Shown here: positions 8,414-17,100 of the stretch, in pieces
Layout of the letters: each line of letters opens with the position of its first letter
How positions within the stretch are numbered: position 1 is the first letter of the stretch
Assembly: GCF_000971055.1 (NCBI RefSeq)
Contig: NZ_LARW01000084.1
Span: forward strand, 62,001 to 126,000
Source of the DNA: Sphingomonas sp. SRS2
GTDB lineage: Bacteria; Pseudomonadota; Alphaproteobacteria; Sphingomonadales; Sphingomonadaceae
Direction: 5' to 3'
DNA: 64,000 bases
Translations under genes and position numbers: made by a program
Notes under the pieces: model-generated
Seen by the model: the letters and a program-made list of their open reading frames with translations, nothing else
Told to the model about the DNA's origin: nothing
Databases searched by the model: none

Positions 8414-9916
8414 ATGAGCGATCCGGCGGACTCGCTCAGCCGGCGCACCGCGACCGGCGCGGCCTGGATGGTCGCCTGGCGGATGGGGGCGCGCGTCATC
8501 GGGCTGGCAAGCACCCTGGTCCTCGCCAGAGTGCTCGCGCCCGCCGATTTCGGGCTCGTCGCCATGGCGATGGTGTTTGCCGGCGCGATCGACTCCCTGT
8601 CGCAATTTGGGTTGGCGGAGGCGCTCATCCGGCGCGAGGAGCATGACGAGAATCTTCTCAATGCCGCCTTCTCGATCCAGTTCATACGGGGACTGGCCAC
8701 CGCGCTGATCATCGCCGGCGTCGCCTGGCCGGCGAGCGTCTGGTTCAACGAGCCGCGCCTGTTCTACATGCTGCTGCCGTTGGCAGCGGGTTCGATCCTA
8801 TCGGGATTGGAGAATATCGGCATCGTCGAGTTCCGGCGCAATATCCGCTTCGACATGGAATTCCGGCTGCTCGTCACGCCCCGGATCCTGCAGGTGCTCG
8901 TCACCATATTGCTGGCCTTCACGCTACAATCCTATTGGGCGCTGATCGGGGGGATCGTCTTCGGGAAGCTCGCCCGGCTGGTGATGACCTACAGCTTCCA
9001 CCCCTATCGCCCGCGATTTTCCCTGACGGGATGGCGGGAGCTAATGGGCTTTTCCTTTTGGACGTGGCTCGGTGGTCTCGTCACGATGGTATGGGAGCGC
9101 GCGGATTCCTTCGTGATCGGACCGGTCGTGGGGGCGTCGGTGCTGGGCATTTATCTGCTGGGGGTGGAGATAGCGATCCTGCCCGTCACCGAGCTGATCG
9201 CGCCGGCAACCGCCGCGCTGTTCGCCGGGATCGCGCGCGCCCGCTCTCGCGACAGCGGGATCAGCGATCGGGCCCTGCCGCTGATATCGCTCGTGCTGCT
9301 GCTGGTGGCGCCGCTGGCCATCACCTTGTCGGCGACGTCGGGTTATGTGGTCAATGTGCTGCTCGGCGCGCAGTGGAAGGCGGCCCAGCCGCTGATTTCG
9401 ATCTTCGCGATGATCAGCATATTCGCGCCATTCAGCTATGTCTGCACCACTATCCTGTTGGCGGAGGGCCGTGTTCGCCAGAATTTTCAGGTCGTGGCGA
9501 TTTCCGCAGCAATGAAGGTCGCTTTGCTGACCGGGATGACCACCGTCACCCATCGGCCCGAACTGATCGCCGCCGCATCGGTCTGCTCGAACATATTCGA
9601 ATGCATCTTCTTTCTTATTCAATCGAGAAGGATCGGCCCGCTCGGCTGGTCCGCGGCCAAGGGCGGGATGCTGCGCACCCTGCTGGCCACCATGGTCACT
9701 GCGGCGGCCCTTTATCTGACCGGGCTCGGCTGGCAGCCGCCGGGCACCGATCACATAGTCCTCAACATCATCATGGGCGCACTGATCGGCTCGGGTGCGA
9801 TGGGCCTTGCGCTGTTGCTCCAGTTCGGATTGTGGCGGCTGGGCGGCTCTCCGCCGGGTGCCGAAGAACGCGCCCTGGGGTTGTGGACCGAAATGCGTGG
9901 TCGCCGGACGAAATGA
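8414..9916 (+). CDS. Wzx-type polysaccharide flippase (MOP/MATE superfamily)
   Basis: This is a 500-residue protein with about 12-14 hydrophobic helices. It begins RRTATGAAWMVAWRMGARVIG and continues LVLARVLAPADFGLVAMAMVF, the typical first two helices of the polysaccharide-biosynthesis (Wzx/PST) branch of the MOP exporters. The charged loop ALIRREEHDENLLNAAF is characteristic of this group. It should flip lipid-linked repeat units across the inner membrane. Its stop overlaps the ATG of the following glycosyltransferase (ATGA), so the two form an operon. Confidence 0.88.
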   Translation: MSDPADSLSRRTATGAAWMVAWRMGARVIGLASTLVLARVLAPADFGLVAMAMVFAGAIDSLSQFGLAEALIRREEHDENLLNAAFSIQFIRGLATALIIAGVAWPASVWFNEPRLFYMLLPLAAGSILSGLENIGIVEFRRNIRFDMEFRLLVTPRILQVLVTILLAFTLQSYWALIGGIVFGKLARLVMTYSFHPYRPRFSLTGWRELMGFSFWTWLGGLVTMVWERADSFVIGPVVGASVLGIYLLGVEIAILPVTELIAPATAALFAGIARARSRDSGISDRALPLISLVLLLVAPLAITLSATSGYVVNVLLGAQWKAAQPLISIFAMISIFAPFSYVCTTILLAEGRVRQNFQVVAISAAMKVALLTGMTTVTHRPELIAAASVCSNIFECIFFLIQSRRIGPLGWSAAKGGMLRTLLATMVTAAALYLTGLGWQPPGTDHIVLNIIMGALIGSGAMGLALLLQFGLWRLGGSPPGAEERALGLWTEMRGRRTK

Positions 9917-10609
9917 AGCTGGTCGTCGACCTTCAGAGTATTTCCCGGGACCATATCCCGTTCAACACCGCGTTTCTCAAGCTGCTGCGCCAGGCGGCGC
10001 GGAACGAGCCGATCGCGATGCTGTGCCGGCAGGATCATGCTGACGCGATAGCGCCCTATGTCGCCGATGATGATATCCGGTTCCTCGCGCTGCCATCGCA
10101 TCTGCACGAGCCGCCGCGAGGTCGCTTCGTCCGGTTCAACGAACGCGAACAGCACGCCTTCGTCGAGACGATTTGGCGCCAGACCAGCGCCGACCATCTT
10201 ATCCTTCTGGGCTGCCGGGCGGACATGCTGGAGCGCCTGCGCCGCCGTCCTCCACCGGTCGCCATGGACGTCGTGCTCCATGCGACGCTGGCGGAGGGGA
10301 TCAAGTGGCGATCGCGCAATCCGCTGCGCCGGCGACGCGATATGTTCGCCACGCTCAGGCGGCGATTTCCATCCACAGTGCGGCTGATCTTCCTGGAGCA
10401 GGGCATTGCGGATCGGGCCCGCCCGCTGATCGGCAGGGACACGCAATATGCCATCCTCCCCCATCCGATCGTCGGCAGTCCGATGGAGACCGCACCTGGG
10501 CCCGACCGGCATATGATCAAGGTCGGGTTCCTTGGCGAGGACGCGATGGGGAAGGGTTTCGCTCACTTCATGGAGCTTGCCCGACACGCGCCTCCCCACC
10601 TGCAGCTTA
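9913..10609 (+). pseudogene. Glycosyltransferase fragment cut by IS630-family element
   Basis: The gene starts at the ATG overlapping the flippase stop. About 232 codons are intact up to the insertion point, then the frame reads into the IS and stops at 10656. VGFLGEDAMGKGFAHFMELA near the end resembles the donor-binding start of the C-terminal Rossmann domain of GT4-type glycosyltransferases, so most of that domain is missing. Joining the flanks across the IS restores only about 27 more codons that do not look like a glycosyltransferase. The 3' part was therefore probably lost or rearranged before or together with the insertion. Function is presumably abolished. Confidence 0.75.
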
Positions 10610-10623
10610 GAGTCGAGCACGAT
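10608..10623 (+). repeat. IS630 left inverted repeat with TA
   Basis: The TA target copy at 10608-10609 is followed by GAGTCGAGCACGAT, matching the opposite end in inverted orientation with one mismatch. Confidence 0.8.
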
Positions 10624-11566
10624 CAAGATTGCACATATCCGGCATGGCGGAGATAGTTTGAGCATTCGTCGGGTTTGAATTTTTCGAGGATGATCTGCAG
10701 GGCGTCGCAAATGGCGTCGAAGGACCGCGGGGCCATTCGGCGGAGCAGTTTCTTGATTTTGGCGAAGACCTGCTCGATCGGATTGAAGTCGGGGCTGTAC
10801 GACGGGAGATAGAGCAGCCCCATGCCTGCGTCCTCGAGGCAGTCGCGGATGCCGGCGACCTTGTGGGCGGGCAGATTGTCGGCGACGACGATGCTGCCCG
10901 GCGCCATTTCGGGGATCAGGCATTCGACCAGCCATTGGCGGAAGATTTCGCCGGTCATCGGCGTATCGATCAGCATCGGCGCGAGGATGCCGTCGTGCTG
11001 CAGCCCGGCCACGAAGGTCGACGTCATCCAATGGCCATGCGGCGCCTTGCCGATGAGCGGCTTGCCCTTGTGGCCCCAGCCATGGGTTCGCACCATGCTC
11101 GTGGTCGTGCCGGTCTCATCGATGAACACCAGCGACTGGAAGTCGAACCCGGCCTGCGCCGCCTGCCAGATCGCACGTGCTATCGCGACGTCGGGCCGGT
11201 CTTGCTCGCTGGCGTAGATGGTTCTTTTTTTAAGCGCAGCCCCAGCTTCTTCACCGTCCGCCATACGCTCGTATAGCTCACCTCGGTGCCACGGCCGGCA
11301 AGACCCTCACGCACATCCGTCAACGTCAGCTCCGGCACCGCCGCCAGGCGCTCTGCGATCCAGTTCACCTCGGCGGTCAATTTCGAACGATGGTCGCCGC
11401 CCATCGGCAAGGCCGCGTAGCTGGTCGTCCGCTGATAGCGCCGATACCAGTTGCCCGCCGTACTCGGCGCTACGCCAAAAATCGCGCCCGCTTCGCGGCA
11501 GCTCCGGCCCCCGACCATCGACGCTACCACGCGCTCCCGCAAATCATCCGAATAAGGTTTGCCCAT
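10623..11566 (-). CDS. IS630-family transposase, two frames joined by -1 frameshift
   Basis: ORF A begins at the ATG at 11566, eight bases after GGAGGT, and contains the helix-turn-helix part (PYSDDLRERVVASMVGGRS). ORF B (frame open from 11264 to 10623) contains the DDE catalytic domain: FIDETGTTT, VADNLPAHK and SPDFNPIEQVF supply D, D and E. The frames overlap around a run of seven A on the coding strand. A -1 slip at TTA-AAA-AAA gives a continuous product of about 314 residues, the usual size for the family. ORF A alone would give only the DNA-binding domain. Function: cut-and-paste transposition into TA. Confidence 0.88.
11225..11231 (-). other. Probable programmed -1 frameshift site (A7 slippery run)
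   Basis: On the transposase strand the sequence is CTTAAAAAAAGAACC. In frame A it reads TTA AAA AAA GAA. Slipping one base back after AAA AAA gives AGA ACC, which is exactly frame B. This position and direction match the programmed frameshift known for several IS630-family members. Confidence 0.75.
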
Positions 11567-11640
11567 CCATGCCGACCTCCATCCCAGCCAGCACTCTGAA
11601 TCACAAATCAGCCTCAAAGGGAATCCGCCGATTCAACACG

Positions 11641-11656
11641 ATCGTGTTCGACTCTA
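11641..11656 (-). repeat. IS630 right inverted repeat with TA
   Basis: Read on the reverse strand this is TA then GAGTCGAACACGAT, the mate of the left end at 10608. Confidence 0.8.
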
Positions 11657-11665
11657 GGTCTGGAT

Positions 11666-11781
11666 ATGCGTTCGCCCCACCACCCATAGCCCCCGTCGGT
11701 GAACGATATGGGCACGAAGTCTCCGCCTCGATCCGGAGATAGCGGTAACAACAGCAACGCTCCGTTTTGAGCAGAAGTAGA
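11666..11781. repeat. Dispersed repeat copy A (diverged)
   Basis: This stretch aligns by eye with 46384-46495 over about 110 bp. Shared blocks are CCCACCACCCA, AGCC, CCGTCGGT, ATCCGG, CAGCA and a GTTTGA/TTTTGA block followed by GAAGT. Copy A directly abuts the right end of the IS630 element. Copy B lies just upstream of the DUF3489 gene of a recombinase module, so copy A is probably the left-over end of a similar module. The remaining bases to 11904 hold no recognisable gene. Confidence 0.5.
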
Positions 11782-11904
11782 GAGGATGTCGATAGTTACT
11801 GAAAAAGGTTTGCGTCGAGATAATGGTGATGTGGTAAGCGCCATGTTCAATATATTTCAGCGCCGTGTGGAACAATTCACTTCAACATAGATTGCAGGTA
11901 GACT

Positions 11905-12405
11905 ATGAGCAATTATCTCTGGCGAAACATGCGCGCGGACGATTTGGCCGGGGTGGTTTCGGTAGCTGCCGTGTCCTTCCCATCTCATTTTGAAGGGCAT
12001 AACTGTTTCCAAGAGCGTTTTGCGGTCTTCCCGCAGGGATGCTTCTCGCTGACTTCGGCCGATGCTTTGCGGGGCTATTTAATCGCGTATCCCTGGCCAC
12101 TAGGATCGATCCCGCCTCTTAACAGCTTACTTGGCATTCTGTCGGAACCGGGGGACGCCCTATATCTGCATGACCTCGCCCTGCATCCGGACGTGCGGGG
12201 GCAGGGTTACACCCGATCGATCGTCGAGCGGGTCGCTCGAGAGATGAGCCAACTCGGTGCCCGGAGGATCGCGCTCGTATCGGTCAATGACACGGTGGGC
12301 TTCTGGCAAGGGATGGGGTTTGGATCCGTGACTGGGGATGACGCGATCACGCAAAAGCTTGAAAGTTATGGCGATCGATCGAGCTACATGATTCGCGAGC
12401 TCTGA
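11905..12405 (+). CDS. GNAT family N-acetyltransferase
   Basis: This 166-residue protein has the GNAT core in its second half. LYLHDLALHPDVRGQGYTRS is motif A, with R/Q-G-Q-G-Y binding the acetyl-CoA pyrophosphate, and VSVNDTVGFWQGMGF is motif B. The N-terminus YLWRNMRADDLAGV is the usual beta1-alpha1 start. It transfers an acetyl group to an amine of an unknown substrate in the cytoplasm. It stands alone between the IS remnant and a convergent LysR gene, so context gives no substrate. Confidence 0.85.
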   Translation: MSNYLWRNMRADDLAGVVSVAAVSFPSHFEGHNCFQERFAVFPQGCFSLTSADALRGYLIAYPWPLGSIPPLNSLLGILSEPGDALYLHDLALHPDVRGQGYTRSIVERVAREMSQLGARRIALVSVNDTVGFWQGMGFGSVTGDDAITQKLESYGDRSSYMIREL

Positions 12406-12428
12406 AGCATCGGCAAAGACTCGGGCTG

Positions 12429-13394
12429 CTACGAAGCGCCTGACGTAGATAGTGGAAGAATGGTCTCGCCCATCGCGTGGATCAGCCATTGGCGGAAACG
12501 CCGGATCAGGGGCTGGTCCCATCGATCGGCCCGCGCGATGAAATGGTAGATGCCCATGCCATAGCTTTCGAATGCCGGCTCGTTTAGGCCGACTTCGATG
12601 AGATGACCTGCCTTGAGATCCTCGACGACGATCATATGGTTGGCCAGAGCCACACCGCGACCGTGGCGTGCGGCTTCGAGCGTTAGGTGACCCTGCCATA
12701 GCAAGGGCCCGTTTAGATCGAGGTCCTCATACACGCGGTGCGCGGCAAACCAAGTAGCCCAGCTATCGAAATTATGCTCGTGCAGGAGCCGATGCTTGGT
12801 AAGTTCGGCGGGGGTCTTTATCGGCGGGTGCGAGGCAAGATAAGCGGGGCTGGCGACGGGGACGATCGGGACACGGGCAAGCTCGATGCTCTTGAGGCCC
12901 GGCGCAAGTTCGAACGGATCGCCGTATGTCGAGACGAACCGGATATCGATGTCGCTCTCATGATAGGCGAAATTTGGACTGCGATCCGTGGGCCGCAGCT
13001 CAATGTCGACACCTGCATTGGCTTTTTCAAATGCACCGAGCTGGCGCGACAGCCAATGGAAGGCAAAGCCGGGCATCGACCAGATATGGAGGCGGTGACG
13101 GTCGCCGCGCCGCATCAAATCGATGGTGGCGAGCGCGATATTGTCGAGCGCCTCTGCGATCTGCTTGTGATAGCGCTTCCCATCCTCGGTCAGCACGCTG
13201 CCGCCGCTCCCGCGTTCTATCAGCGTGGTGCCGGTCCAGCTTTCGATCCCGCGCAGGTGGCGGCTGACGACGGCGTGGTCGCGCCCGAGGCTGAGCGCCG
13301 CCTTGCGGATACCGCGCAGCCGCGCGACCGCGTCGAAGGCCCGCAGCGCTTCAAAGGGGGGCAGTGCCTTTCGTGAGGGTGGATTGATCGACAT
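12429..13394 (-). CDS. LysR family transcriptional regulator, GcvA-like
   Basis: The protein has about 321 residues from the ATG at 13394; an ATG at 13415 is an alternative. The winged helix-turn-helix spans residues 8-70, with LRAFDAVARLRGIRKAALSL and VVSRHLRGIESWTGTTLIER as the two DNA-binding helices. The co-inducer domain follows, with SDIDIRFVSTYGDP typical of the GcvA/AmpR branch. It is the last gene of a reverse group behind the NTF2-like and PaiB-like genes. That group starts next to one of four GGTG-N9-CACC dyads, which have T-N11-A geometry, so this protein is the best candidate for the island's regulator. That link is inference. Confidence 0.88.
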   Translation of the reverse strand: MSINPPSRKALPPFEALRAFDAVARLRGIRKAALSLGRDHAVVSRHLRGIESWTGTTLIERGSGGSVLTEDGKRYHKQIAEALDNIALATIDLMRRGDRHRLHIWSMPGFAFHWLSRQLGAFEKANAGVDIELRPTDRSPNFAYHESDIDIRFVSTYGDPFELAPGLKSIELARVPIVPVASPAYLASHPPIKTPAELTKHRLLHEHNFDSWATWFAAHRVYEDLDLNGPLLWQGHLTLEAARHGRGVALANHMIVVEDLKAGHLIEVGLNEPAFESYGMGIYHFIARADRWDQPLIRRFRQWLIHAMGETILPLSTSGAS

Positions 13395-13496
13395 GCTGAC
13401 TCTCGAAGGATCCATGATAACCTGCCCTCACCCTGCGAGTTCCTATGCCGCCGTCAAGCGTTGCTTTGTAAAGCGCGGATGCGCTGCGGGCAGGCG

Positions 13497-13874
13497 TCAG
13501 GCCAGCGACGTCGAATGGAAGGACTTCGCGACGATGCGCCAGCCGTCGGCCAGCTTCAGCAGCAGCAAGTGATCGACAAAGGCGGCGGGGGGTATTGTGC
13601 ATTCGACCTTCACGCAGGCCGTGGCAGGGCCGGAGAAGTCGAGGGAGACGACGCGGTCGTTTCGCTCCAGGCCGCGCGATTGGGCCGACGGGCGCTGTTC
13701 AATCAGCTTGAGCCAGTCGGCACGGGGCAGGTCGCCCAGCGCGCCTTCGGCGCCGACAGAATAGAGATGGCTGTCGGGATGGAACGCGGACGCGATGCCG
13801 GCCGCATCGCCGTTGAAGAGCGCTTGGAGATAGGTTTGGACGACGGCGCTGACGGCGGCGATCTCGATTTGCAT
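13497..13874 (-). CDS. NTF2-like / SnoaL-fold protein
   Basis: This protein of about 125 residues starts at the ATG at 13874, preceded by TGAGGA; a more distal start at 13889 is possible. It has the pattern of the SnoaL/lumazine-binding-like NTF2 fold: an N-terminal helix with VVQTYLQALFNGDAAGIASAF, the motif HPDSHLYSV, and a C-terminal strand pair with LLLLKLADGWRIVAKSF. Members are small enzymes or ligand-binding proteins of varied chemistry. It sits directly behind the PaiB-like gene, start overlapping or adjacent to its stop, hence co-transcribed. The specific role is unknown. Confidence 0.75.
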   Translation of the reverse strand: MQIEIAAVSAVVQTYLQALFNGDAAGIASAFHPDSHLYSVGAEGALGDLPRADWLKLIEQRPSAQSRGLERNDRVVSLDFSGPATACVKVECTIPPAAFVDHLLLLKLADGWRIVAKSFHSTSLA

Positions 13875-13885
13875 TTCTAGAGTCC

Positions 13886-14536
13886 TCATGGGTGAATGGC
13901 GTCGGGCAGGTCCGCTATGAAGGCGGCGATATCCCTCTGGATGTCTTCAGCGCGAAGGCCATCGATGATCCGGACGCGGTCTGCTGGCGAATGGGCCTGG
14001 CTGAGCTTAGAGACTCCTTCGATGCGCTCGACGTGGATGCGGAAGGCGCGGACCATCGGCAGCAGGAACTCGACCCGTCCCACCGGGGCCTGCTCCATCG
14101 TCCAGGGCCGCTCGGCGGCGGCCTCGCAGATCGTGGCCGTTTTCGCGAGGATCTGGAGCGTCGACGCTTCGTCGTCCAGCGGTTCTATCGTGCCGCGCAC
14201 ATGGGTGGTGACGTAGTTCCAAGTCGGAACGGTCGGGCGATCGACGTACCAGCGGGGGGACACATAGGCGTGCGGCCCATTGAACATCGCCAGGACGTCC
14301 TGCCCGTCACTTATCGCCTGCGCATGGGGATTGAGGCGGGAAAAATGGCCAATCAGAGTGTTTGTCTGATCGGGATGTTCCCAGCATATCGGTGTCATGG
14401 TCGCATGCAAGCCCGGCGAAACGAGAGTCGCGAAGGGATAGGCTCCAATGATCGGCAACGGGTTGTCGGCAATGAACTGCGGCGGCGCATAGAGCCGTGC
14501 AGCTGGCGGCGTTTTGCTATCTTCGGCGTCTGACAT
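13886..14536 (-). CDS. FMN-binding PaiB-family protein
   Basis: The protein has 216 residues from the ATG at 14536; a GTG 12 bp upstream is also possible. The start LYAPPQFIADNPLPIIGAYP matches the Y-x-P-x-x-F opening of PaiB-like split-barrel flavoproteins. ATMTPICWEHP, IGHFSRLNPHA, VLAMFNGPHAYVSPRWY and VPTWNYVTTHVRG are the family's FMN-site and dimer motifs. Bacillus PaiB was described as a negative regulator of protease and sporulation genes, but many homologues act as haem- or flavin-binding enzymes. It is first in the reverse operon with the NTF2-like and LysR genes and divergent from the kinase/phospholyase operon. Confidence 0.88.
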   Translation of the reverse strand: MSDAEDSKTPPAARLYAPPQFIADNPLPIIGAYPFATLVSPGLHATMTPICWEHPDQTNTLIGHFSRLNPHAQAISDGQDVLAMFNGPHAYVSPRWYVDRPTVPTWNYVTTHVRGTIEPLDDEASTLQILAKTATICEAAAERPWTMEQAPVGRVEFLLPMVRAFRIHVERIEGVSKLSQAHSPADRVRIIDGLRAEDIQRDIAAFIADLPDAIHP

Positions 14537-14619
14537 TGGGTTGGTCACTATCCTGTCCTCGTGCGTCAAGGATTGGGTGCTGCGGCCGGGAGCCGCCAGA
14601 TGACAAGCTTCACGGATCT

Positions 14620-14636
14620 GGTGAGCAGGGCGCACC
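14620..14636. promoter_or_regulatory. Predicted operator site 1 (GGTG-N9-CACC dyad)
   Basis: The sequence is GGTGAGCAGGGCGCACC, extended to TGG...CCA on the outside. T-N11-A spacing fits a LysR box. It lies between the PaiB/NTF2/LysR operon and the kinase/phospholyase/aminopeptidase operon, 60 bp before the latter's start. Near-identical dyads occur at 18488, 27371 and 33527. Confidence 0.6.
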
Positions 14637-14696
14637 ACCCGCATCGGCCTTAGCATCGACAAAGGCGGCTGAAACGGGGCTAGACCTGTTGCCACG

Positions 14697-15752
14697 ATGG
14701 CCAATGGACAGCAGGTTATGATGCACGGCGCTTTTGAAGCTTCGCCGCCGATGGTTTCCGAAAGCGATGCCGAAGGATTCGCCTACAAGGTCTTTGGCGT
14801 AAAAGGTCGTGCCAAGATGCTGTCGAGCGAGCGGGACGCGAACTTTCGCCTGCTGTCGGATCGGGACAGTTTTCTGCTCAAGTTCATCAACAGCGGCGAA
14901 GACCCCGAGACCAACCGATTCCAGACAGATCTGCTCAAGCATCTGTCGGCCAGCGCTACCGAGCTGCCGGTGTCACGTCTTTGTCCGGATTTGACGGGCG
15001 GTATCCAGACCCACGTCACCCTGTCGAACGGTGTGGTCCATGCGGTGCGGCTGATGACCTTCCTGCCCGGAACGAGCGGTCATGATGTCGTTCGCGGTCC
15101 GGGATCGCGCCACCGCCTTGCTACCGTCCTTGCCGCTTTGGATATCTGTCTGGCTGACTTCAGTCAGCGACCGACGGGGCAACCCCTGCTCTGGGACGTC
15201 AGTCGGGCGGAACATGCAGCCGGATTGCTGGAGGCCATCGGGGATGACGAAAAGCGCGGGCAGGCGGCCGGAATATTTGACCATTGGCGGGCTAACATAG
15301 CGCCTGGCCTTCCGGCATTGCGCCATCAGGTAATTCACAACGACCTCAACCTTCATAATTATCTCGTTGACCAAGCGGGCGCGATTTCGGGTGTGATCGA
15401 TTTCGGCGATGCCGTCTTTGCGCCGCTAGTCGCCGACTTGGCGACCGCGGCGTCGTATCAAATTCTTGATGCCGACGATCCGATAGGCGCGCTCGCCGAG
15501 ATGGCTGCAACATATTGCCGCATCCTGCCCTTGTTGGACGACGAAATCGATCTGCTATGGGGCCTGTGCGCAGCCCGGTGGGCGATCACCATGAGCATCA
15601 CCAATTGGCGCGCGGGTCACCATCCGGCGAATCGAAGCTACATATTGCGCAACGAACCGCTTTCGGTTCGGGGGCTTGCCTTGTTCCATGCCATCGAGCC
15701 CGACAGCGTCGCGGACCGCGTGCGCGCGATATGCCGGAGGGTGGCGGCATGA
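14697..15752 (+). CDS. APH-fold kinase, hydroxylysine-kinase-like (copy 1)
   Basis: This 351-residue protein has the aminoglycoside-phosphotransferase fold. LSSERDANFRLLSDRDSFLL followed by KF forms the nucleotide lobe with its lysine, VIHNDLNLHNYLV is the catalytic HxDxxxxN loop, and GVIDFGD carries the metal-binding DFG-like Asp. The stop overlaps the ATG of a class-III PLP enzyme of the ETNPPL/PHYKPL type. This kinase plus phospholyase pairing matches animal HYKK/PHYKPL, where 5-hydroxylysine is phosphorylated and then cleaved. It probably phosphorylates a hydroxyl on an amino alcohol. The exact substrate is not visible, and a second paralogue lies at 32407-33441. Confidence 0.8.
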   Translation: MANGQQVMMHGAFEASPPMVSESDAEGFAYKVFGVKGRAKMLSSERDANFRLLSDRDSFLLKFINSGEDPETNRFQTDLLKHLSASATELPVSRLCPDLTGGIQTHVTLSNGVVHAVRLMTFLPGTSGHDVVRGPGSRHRLATVLAALDICLADFSQRPTGQPLLWDVSRAEHAAGLLEAIGDDEKRGQAAGIFDHWRANIAPGLPALRHQVIHNDLNLHNYLVDQAGAISGVIDFGDAVFAPLVADLATAASYQILDADDPIGALAEMAATYCRILPLLDDEIDLLWGLCAARWAITMSITNWRAGHHPANRSYILRNEPLSVRGLALFHAIEPDSVADRVRAICRRVAA

Positions 15753-17074
15753 GCGCCCAGGTTCGTGATGGCGGAATGGTAAACGCCTTTACGGGAGATC
15801 CGTCCAGTCTGGCTCCTGTGACTCGGCAACTCATCGAGCGGCGCGCACGCCTGCTCGGCCCCGCCTACCGCCTTTTTTATGAGCAGCCCCTACACTTGGT
15901 CCGCGGCGACGGCGTGTGGCTCTATGATGCCGACGACCAGCCATATCTGGACGTCTATAACAACGTGGCGTCGATCGGGCACTGCCATCCGCGCGTCGTG
16001 GAGGCGATCCAGCGCCAGGTCGCCACGCTCAACACCCACACGCGATATCTCCACGAGACAATCCTCGACTACGCGGAACGATTGCTGGCGACATTCCCGC
16101 CGGAATTGAGCCAGGTCCTTTTCACCTGCACGGGTAGCGAAGCGAATGACCTAGCCCTGCGGATTGCCGAGGCGGCGACTGGTGGCACCGGTGTCATCGT
16201 CACCGAACTCGCCTATCACGGCCTGACGCATGCAGTGTCCGGCATGTCGCCGTCGCTTGGCGCGCATGTGCCGCGCGGCCCCCATGTCTGGACCGTCCCG
16301 GCGCCGAGGGATGCTCGAGATATCGAAGATGTCGGCGCAGGGTTCGCGGCGGGTGTCGCTGCTGCGCTTGCGGAGATGCAATCGCAAGGCGTTCGGCCAG
16401 CGGCGCTCTTTTGCGACACGATCTTTTCCAGCGACGGGATATTTAGCGATCCGCCAGGCTTTCTTATTGAGGCGGTCGACGCCGTGCGCGCCGCAGGTGG
16501 ACTGTTCATAGCCGATGAGGTGCAGCCAGGCTTTGGTCGCACCGGACAGGCGATGTGGGGATTCGCTCGGCATAGCGTCGTTCCCGACATGGTCAGCCTG
16601 GGCAAGCCGATGGGAAATGGCCATCCGATCGCGGGTCTCGTCGTGCGCCCTGATATCGTTGCCGAGTTTGGCGCCAACGCACGCTATTTCAATACTTTCG
16701 GGGGGAATCCTGTCTCCTGCGCCGCGGGCCTTGCTACATTGTCCGCCATCGAAGAGTATGGGCTCGTAGCGCGAGCGCATTCGGTGGGGACGTATCTCCG
16801 GGAGGGGCTTTCGGCGCTGGCCGGGCGTGACGGTCGGATAGCCGCGGTGCGGGGGGTGGGACTGTTCGTCGGGGTCGAACTTGGCGAAGGCGGATTGCCG
16901 GATCCGGCCTTGACCGGGCGTATCGTCAACGGATTGCGGGAACGTCGCGTCCTGATCAGCGCGACGGGCCCATCCGCCAATGTCCTCAAGATCAGACCAC
17001 CGCTGGTATTCGGGAGAGAACATGTGGACCTGCTGCTCGCGGCTCTAACGGCAGAGCTGGATGGCGCGCATTAA
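15749..17074 (+). CDS. Class-III PLP enzyme, phospholyase-type (ETNPPL/PHYKPL-like), copy 1
   Basis: The protein has 441 residues from the ATG at 15749, eight bases after GGAGG and overlapping the kinase stop. LFTCTGSEANDLALRIA is the cofactor-phosphate site, LFIADEVQPGFGRTG carries the Asp that contacts the pyridine, and SLGKPMGNGHP has the Schiff-base lysine. The YFNTFGGNPVSCAAGLA block and the ending RVLISATGPSANVLKIRPP match ethanolamine-phosphate and phosphohydroxylysine phospholyases rather than ordinary omega-transaminases. The expected reaction is elimination of phosphate and ammonia from a phospho-amino-alcohol, giving an aldehyde. True aminotransferase activity remains possible. Confidence 0.85.
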   Translation: MSAQVRDGGMVNAFTGDPSSLAPVTRQLIERRARLLGPAYRLFYEQPLHLVRGDGVWLYDADDQPYLDVYNNVASIGHCHPRVVEAIQRQVATLNTHTRYLHETILDYAERLLATFPPELSQVLFTCTGSEANDLALRIAEAATGGTGVIVTELAYHGLTHAVSGMSPSLGAHVPRGPHVWTVPAPRDARDIEDVGAGFAAGVAAALAEMQSQGVRPAALFCDTIFSSDGIFSDPPGFLIEAVDAVRAAGGLFIADEVQPGFGRTGQAMWGFARHSVVPDMVSLGKPMGNGHPIAGLVVRPDIVAEFGANARYFNTFGGNPVSCAAGLATLSAIEEYGLVARAHSVGTYLREGLSALAGRDGRIAAVRGVGLFVGVELGEGGLPDPALTGRIVNGLRERRVLISATGPSANVLKIRPPLVFGREHVDLLLAALTAELDGAH

Positions 17075-17100
17075 GCGATTTCAAAAGGGAAGGACTTGCT

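Larger units (their letters stand above)
10610..11654 (-). mobile_element. IS630-family insertion sequence, about 1045 bp, TA target duplication
   Basis: The element is bounded by inverted ends: the left reads GAGTCGAGCACGAT inward from 10610, and the right read on the reverse strand is GAGTCGAACACGAT from 11654, one mismatch in 14. A TA dinucleotide flanks each end (10608-10609 and 11655-11656), as expected for the TA target of the IS630/Tc1-mariner superfamily. It carries one transposase split into two overlapping reverse-strand frames. Both ends and the transposase look intact, so the copy may still be mobile. It interrupts a glycosyltransferase. Confidence 0.88.

Noticed and set aside
8935-9912. 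Upstream part of a 573-codon forward frame that ends in the glycosyltransferase
   Set aside because: The first 326 codons are a shifted frame within the flippase gene. The true start is the ATG at 9913 overlapping the flippase stop.
11180-11566. Reading the two transposase frames as a broken gene
   Set aside because: The overlap sits on a seven-A run with exactly the right -1 register, which is the programmed frameshift arrangement of the family rather than decay.
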